Below, piece after piece: positions 15,069-21,693 of a stretch of DNA of 21,693 nt. The stretch comes from Hyphomicrobiaceae bacterium. GTDB taxonomy: Bacteria; Pseudomonadota; Alphaproteobacteria; Rhizobiales; Hyphomicrobiaceae. The translations under genes were made by a program, and so were the position numbers. Position 1 is the stretch's first letter. The number at the start of each line of letters is the position of its first letter. The notes below the pieces were generated by a model. That model had not been told where the DNA came from and did not search any database. It worked only from the letters and a program-made list of their open reading frames with translations. The DNA is taken from the NCBI GenBank assembly GCA_020638035.1, contig JACKJI010000030.1:1-21693 (forward strand). Direction: 5' to 3'.

Positions 15069-15098
15069 TCGACGGAACAGCGCGACGCTCATTCATAA

Positions 15099-15121
15099 CC
15101 GCACGCTTGCGGCAGTGCCGC
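15099..15121. terminator. Possible terminator between convergent hemB and the DUF2155 gene
   Basis: Two mutually exclusive short stems, CCGCA/TGCGG (15099-15112) and GCGGC/GCCGC (15109-15121), fill the 53-base gap between convergent genes. Neither has a T run, so the call rests on position. Confidence 0.3.
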
Positions 15122-15652
15122 TCATCGCCGAATGCGGCGACGGGTGATGACCGGCTCGCTGCTGTCGTCCGCCGGGGCACCACCCTCAGCCGTCGGCTGC
15201 TGGTCGGGCGCGGCAGTGGTTGCAGCGTGCGCACCTCCGTGCGGCTTGGAACATCCGGTCAGCCAGATGTCGAATACAGGATGCTCGACGGCGTTGAGGC
15301 CCGGGCTTTCGGCAAACATCCAGCCGGTGAAGATGCGCTTCCGATTACCGTCGAGTTCCTTTTCCTCGACCTCGACGAAGGAAGTGGTCTTGGGCTGCTC
15401 GGTTGCGGGGCGCGTAAAGCAGACGCGCGGCGTCACCTTCAGTGAGCCAAACTCAACGCTCTGACCCAGCGGCACCTGGAGCTTGGAAATGCGGGCCGTC
15501 ACCTTATCGAGCGCCGCAAAGAGCGCCACCTCGTTCTCGATGCGGTCTGCCGACGCCGATCCGGTGTTCGCGACGAACACCGCCAGTGCACAGGCCATCA
15601 CCCGGAGCGAGCCGGTCCCAGCGGACACAAGCGTGAAAATTGGCGTTTTCAA
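15122..15652 (-). CDS. DUF2155 domain secreted protein
   Basis: The protein carries the DUF2155 domain conserved in alphaproteobacteria: ALDKVTARISKLQVPLGQSV, KVTPRVCFTRPATEQP, FVEVEEKELDGNRKRIFTGW and MFAESPGLNAVEHPVFDIWL. A signal sequence ends near TGSASA, so the protein is exported. The last 40 residues are Ala/Pro-rich and finish in basic RRRIRR. Its function is not known; in many genomes it lies next to an NDUFA12 gene, as here, and a link to complex I or the envelope has not been shown to my knowledge. Start choice is uncertain: a TTG at 15652 with GGAAG upstream gives a basic signal-peptide start (KTPIF); a GTG at 15691 and an ATG at 15598 are also in frame. From the TTG it is 176 residues. 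Confidence 0.85.
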   Translation of the reverse strand: MKTPIFTLVSAGTGSLRVMACALAVFVANTGSASADRIENEVALFAALDKVTARISKLQVPLGQSVEFGSLKVTPRVCFTRPATEQPKTTSFVEVEEKELDGNRKRIFTGWMFAESPGLNAVEHPVFDIWLTGCSKPHGGAHAATTAAPDQQPTAEGGAPADDSSEPVITRRRIRR

Positions 15653-15801
15653 GCGGACACTTCCCGATGCCGTTAGCCGCTGCCCAAACACAGTCCTGGT
15701 GCGCGCTTCCGATCCGCGCCTGCATTCCCGGCGCCGTCATGGCGCAAGACGCTGGTTCCTGATTTGCGCCGAACTTGGGCCACAGCGTGACTGAGCCCGG
15801 C

Positions 15802-16560
15802 CTACACTGCAATCGCCTCGACGCGCAAGCGGACATAATCGGCGGTCCAATTGCCACTGGCATCGCACAGAACGGATCGCAACAGGTCCTCCACATCGGC
15901 CTTCACGGCATCCGCGCGATCGCCAAACTGGGCGAAAAACGGCCCACGGAATGTTGAAAGCCAGCCGGAAAGGCCCGTTGGCAGAGGTGTCGGTCGCGGA
16001 AAGAGGGCGATCCGCCGGACGCGAAAGCCGCCGGCATCGAGCAGGGCGCCATACGCGTCAGGAGTGGGATAGAACCACGGCGCGGCGAGAGATGGATCGC
16101 CGCCGTGGATCCTGGCCGCCGCGCGCATCGCGGTGACGATCGCCGCCACGTTGCCGTGACCGCCAAACTCCGCGACGAGACGTCCCTCCGGCCGCAGGGC
16201 CGCACGCATGCGCGCAATCGCCTGCACAGGCTCTTTCACCCAATGCAAAACGGCGTTGGAGAACACCGCATCGAAATCGGCAGAGAAATCCATGTCGGTG
16301 ACGCTCATCGCCCGAACGTCGAGACCGCGGGCACGCGCGGCATCCAGAAGCGAATCCGAAATGTCGATGCCGACGACCTCTGCCCCGGCGTCGGCGATGC
16401 GCCTTGTCAGCGCGCCATCGCCACATCCGACGTCCAGAACGCGCATACCCGGTGCGGGCGCAAGCCACGACAGGATCTCGCCCCCCAAGTCGGAAACGAA
16501 GCGCGCATTCCTATCGTAGCTGTCAGCCGACCACGTCTGTTCGTCGGCGAGGCTCGACAT
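15802..16560 (-). CDS. Class I SAM-dependent methyltransferase
   Basis: The 252-residue protein has the Rossmann-fold methyltransferase motifs in order: VLDVGCGDGALTRRI (41-55, SAM binding), VVGIDISDSLLDAAR (acidic residue for ribose), FDAVFSNAVLHWVKEP (motif IV) and LRPEGRLVAEFGG. The pattern most resembles the trans-aconitate methyltransferase/UbiE-like group, but the substrate cannot be read from sequence. The ATG at 16560 lies 17 bases after the NDUFA12 stop; a GTG at 16581 would overlap that stop as GTGA and is equally possible. Either way it is probably cotranscribed with NDUFA12. Some alphaproteobacteria have a complex I assembly methyltransferase (NDUFAF5/NDUFAF7-like), but nothing here identifies it as such. 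Confidence 0.9.
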   Translation of the reverse strand: MSSLADEQTWSADSYDRNARFVSDLGGEILSWLAPAPGMRVLDVGCGDGALTRRIADAGAEVVGIDISDSLLDAARARGLDVRAMSVTDMDFSADFDAVFSNAVLHWVKEPVQAIARMRAALRPEGRLVAEFGGHGNVAAIVTAMRAAARIHGGDPSLAAPWFYPTPDAYGALLDAGGFRVRRIALFPRPTPLPTGLSGWLSTFRGPFFAQFGDRADAVKADVEDLLRSVLCDASGNWTADYVRLRVEAIAV

Positions 16561-16577
16561 GGGCCGGCGCGTCCCGC

Positions 16578-16976
16578 TCACTCGGGCCGCCAGGCCTTGT
16601 AGTCACCGGTGCCATGCGGACGCTTGGCCGGCGTCAGGATGGAGCCGTCAGGGCGATAGGCTTCCGACGTGCCTGTCATGTTCGGGCGATGCGGCTGCTG
16701 CCAGGGCTTGGCCTCATAGGTCTCTTCGGTCGGCGGCGTGTCGACGGTGTAATGCAGCCAGCCGTGCCACTCCGGCGGAACCTTCGATGCCTCCGCGCCG
16801 CTCTTATACGTCACGAAACGGCGGGGCTTGCCGACCGGGCCCGTCCCGCTCTTCTGCACATAGTAGCGGTTGCCCAGTGCATCCTCTCCGACGAAGCGCA
16901 TCTTGCGCCAGACGTAGAGGCGGGTGCCCCATGTGTTTCCGCCCCACCAGCTGAAGATCTCCTTGAACATGCCCAT
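16578..16976 (-). CDS. NADH:ubiquinone oxidoreductase subunit NDUFA12 (B17.2) family
   Basis: This is the alphaproteobacterial counterpart of mitochondrial complex I accessory subunit NDUFA12, peripheral to the matrix/cytoplasmic arm. The conserved core is clear: MFKEIFSWWGGNTWGTRLYV, then RKMRFVGEDALGNRYYVQ, RRFVTYKSGAEASKVPPEW and HGWLHYT. The C-terminus (PHRPNMTGTSEAYRPDGS, KRPHGTGDYKAWRPE) also matches the family. I chose the ATG at 16976 (132 residues), which has GGAGAAG seven bases upstream; the frame is open to 17270 but the upstream part has no similarity. It heads a minus-strand group with the methyltransferase and the DUF2155 gene. Confidence 0.94.
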   Translation of the reverse strand: MGMFKEIFSWWGGNTWGTRLYVWRKMRFVGEDALGNRYYVQKSGTGPVGKPRRFVTYKSGAEASKVPPEWHGWLHYTVDTPPTEETYEAKPWQQPHRPNMTGTSEAYRPDGSILTPAKRPHGTGDYKAWRPE

Positions 16977-17266
16977 AGGCGGTCTTCTCCCGGGATCGAG
17001 GGGCCACCGTCGCAGCCCCATGCGCCTGTGATGCGCGTGCATTGAAACCGCTCCCGGCTTAGCCCTTCCAAGCACGGTCTGTCCATACGGACATAAGGCG
17101 CGGCCTGCGTGCCACAGGGGACCGCACGGAATCGGTCTACGTTGATCCATGTCGAGGCGATCCAGGCGTGCGCCGGCCGCCATCCACAGCCCCTCGACCG
17201 CAGCCAACCGCCTGCGCGCCCGGAAATCCGGGCTTTTCTGTGGCCACCGTCCACAAGTTGCCAACA

Positions 17267-17282
17267 CCACAACATCTAGTGC
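17267..17282. promoter_or_regulatory. Putative NrdR box upstream of nrdJ
   Basis: CCACAACATCTAGTGC matches the published NrdR consensus aCaCwAtATaTwGtgt at 12 of 16 positions, including the CAC-A half and TAGTG half. It is 404 bases upstream of the nrdJ start. NrdR boxes usually occur in pairs about three helical turns apart; the partner candidate is at 17300. nrdR is encoded in the same window. Confidence 0.5.
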
Positions 17283-17299
17283 TTAGTGGCAGATGCCAC

Positions 17300-17315
17300 C
17301 CACAAGGGGTGGTGA
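17300..17315. promoter_or_regulatory. Weaker second NrdR box candidate
   Basis: CCACAAGGGGTGGTGA matches the NrdR consensus at 9 of 16 positions, keeping both outer arms but not the A/T-rich centre. It starts 33 bases after the first box, close to three turns of the helix. It overlaps a CCACCC/GGGTGG hairpin (17296-17312). Confidence 0.28.
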
Positions 17316-17402
17316 CGATCAGAACGAATCATCCTAGCTTCGGACACATCGGGTGAGCATGTCGGCCACTTTAGGTCAGGCTTGAGCGCCTCAGTACCCC
17401 GG

Positions 17403-17531
17403 CTGCCACGTGCACCGGATGCAAGTGTCGCAGTAACGGCCCGCGTTTCGGCCGAAACCCAAGTTCCCAGACATACAGAGACCATACGGCAGGATGCCGG
17501 CCAGGTGCGTCGATAGAGGGAGAGACGCACC
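17403..17531 (+). ncRNA. Candidate structured leader RNA upstream of nrdJ (four consecutive hairpins)
   Basis: Four stem-loops follow one another. Hairpin 1 (17403-17433): CTGC/GCAG, then CAC/GTG after a two-base bulge, a G.A mismatch, and TGCA/TGCA closing a CCGGA loop. Hairpin 2 (17445-17458): the palindrome GTTTCGGCCGAAAC. Hairpin 3 (17487-17499): CGGCA-GGA-TGCCG. Hairpin 4 (17504-17531): GGTGCGTC/GACGCACC, a perfect 8-bp stem with a 12-base purine-rich loop. They lie 155-283 bases before the nrdJ start on the expected transcript. I could not find the cobalamin riboswitch B12 box. A structured nrdJ-associated RNA motif has been described by comparative genomics, as I recall, but I could not compare with it. 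An independent small RNA or chance folding is also possible. Confidence 0.4.
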
Positions 17532-17685
17532 CGATCCAATCCAGTGCCGAGTGACTTGACCGGGGCGCATGACCACGCGCGCCGCGGACGAGGGGTTGTG
17601 TGCCGTTTTTTCCAAAACCGAGCCCGCACGGAGGCTTCCGCGGTGGGCGAAACAAAAGACTTCAAGCCTAAAGGCGGGGACCCAC

Positions 17686-21456
<3,771 letters not shown>

Positions 21457-21497
21457 TTTCTCCACTCTGCGCGTTGATGCGTAACCTGATGCGAACT

Positions 21498-21529
21498 GCC
21501 CCGGGAGCTCACCGCCCCCGGGGTTTCTT
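21498..21529 (+). terminator. Rho-independent terminator of nrdJ
   Basis: CCCCGGG (21499-21505) and CCCGGGG (21517-21523) form a perfect 7-bp stem with an 11-base loop, extended by a G.T pair, then TTTCTT. It lies about 40 bases after the nrdJ stop. Confidence 0.85.
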
Positions 21530-21589
21530 GTTGCGCACATCCCGCCCTCCCCCAGCGTGAAGAGAGCGAGGATAGGCAGACCGCGCAGA

Positions 21590-21693
21590 CTACTGGCGCA
21601 CGCACACGCCATTGTAGCCCTGAATGCGCCGGTTACATCGGCGCAGCGCACGAATGCAGCCGCGCGGGCCGTGGCCGATCGCGGCAACGCCAG
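21590..21693 (-). CDS. C-terminal fragment of a small Cys/Arg-rich protein (partial)
   Basis: The minus-strand frame entering at the right edge runs 33 residues to a TAG at 21592-21590. It begins GVAAIGHGPRGCIRALRRCN and ends VCVRQ, with three cysteines and many arginines. The other two minus-strand frames give an early stop or a low-complexity extension of an antisense frame. It would converge with nrdJ, with the nrdJ terminator between them. No family was recognised and too little is visible to assign function. Confidence 0.4.
   Translation of the reverse strand, partial: GVAAIGHGPRGCIRALRRCNRRIQGYNGVCVRQ

Larger units (their letters stand above)
16977..17685. other. 709-base region between NDUFA12 and nrdJ
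   Basis: This divergent interval is long for such a compact region. From left to right it has a short inverted repeat TGTCC-ATAC-GGACA (17080-17093) in front of NDUFA12, two sequences resembling DnaA boxes (CCATCCACA near 17179, CCGTCCACA at 17247-17255), the NrdR box candidates, and four hairpins at 17403-17531. No protein was recognised; the longest frames are N-terminal extensions of the flanking genes. The DnaA-like matches are weak. Confidence 0.5.

Noticed and set aside
17350..17450. Cobalamin riboswitch in front of nrdJ
   Set aside because: I looked for the B12 box and the conserved GCCACTG core. GTCAGG near 17376 and GCCAC near 17405 are partial matches without the rest of the motif.

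Overview
The window is GC-rich chromosomal DNA from an alphaproteobacterium, most likely of the order Hyphomicrobiales (rhizobial/Hyphomicrobium-like). The evidence is the gene content: a Shemin-pathway 5-aminolevulinate synthase (HemA), the LdtR regulator beside an L,D-transpeptidase, the complex I accessory subunit NDUFA12, a DUF2155 protein, a long class II (B12-dependent) ribonucleotide reductase and a glyA/nrdR/ribD neighbourhood. It is mostly core metabolism with one inserted transposon. No phage, CRISPR array, rRNA or tRNA gene was seen.

Layout. 1-1421: ribD (running off the left edge) and nrdR on the minus strand, 5 bases apart. 1597-2923: an HxlR-family regulator and a divergent flavodoxin-like NAD(P)H:quinone reductase gene, whose last codons are displaced by an IS1182-family element (2701-4373) flanked by a 4-bp duplication CAGA. 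4418-4441: a strong hairpin, then glyA on the minus strand. 6221-6574: a small secreted-protein gene with an in-frame amber codon just after the signal peptide. 6847-8082: hemA with its terminator. 8668-11031: ldtP-like L,D-transpeptidase and ldtR. 11258-12379: 3-hydroxyisobutyryl-CoA hydrolase. 12568-13890: a secreted extensin-like protein. 14028-15068: hemB. 15122-16976: NDUFA12, a SAM methyltransferase and a DUF2155 protein, in that order of transcription on the minus strand. 17686-21456: nrdJ, with a 700-base upstream region holding putative NrdR boxes and a run of four hairpins, and a terminator after it. 21590-21693: the C-terminus of a small unidentified gene on the minus strand.

How the genes fit together. 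HemA and HemB are the first two steps of tetrapyrrole synthesis. NrdR, encoded at the left end, is a repressor of ribonucleotide reductase genes, and the nrdJ upstream region at the right end carries a 12/16 match to its consensus operator, so the window may hold both regulator and target. LdtR and the L,D-transpeptidase form a known regulator/target pair for peptidoglycan cross-linking; the extensin-like protein has a peptidase-type fold and may also act on the wall.

The most interesting observations are the structured leader upstream of nrdJ, the transposon insertion whose removal restores a sensible flavodoxin C-terminus, and the amber codon in the small secreted protein. I see no clear new multi-gene system; most of the window is ordinary housekeeping sequence.
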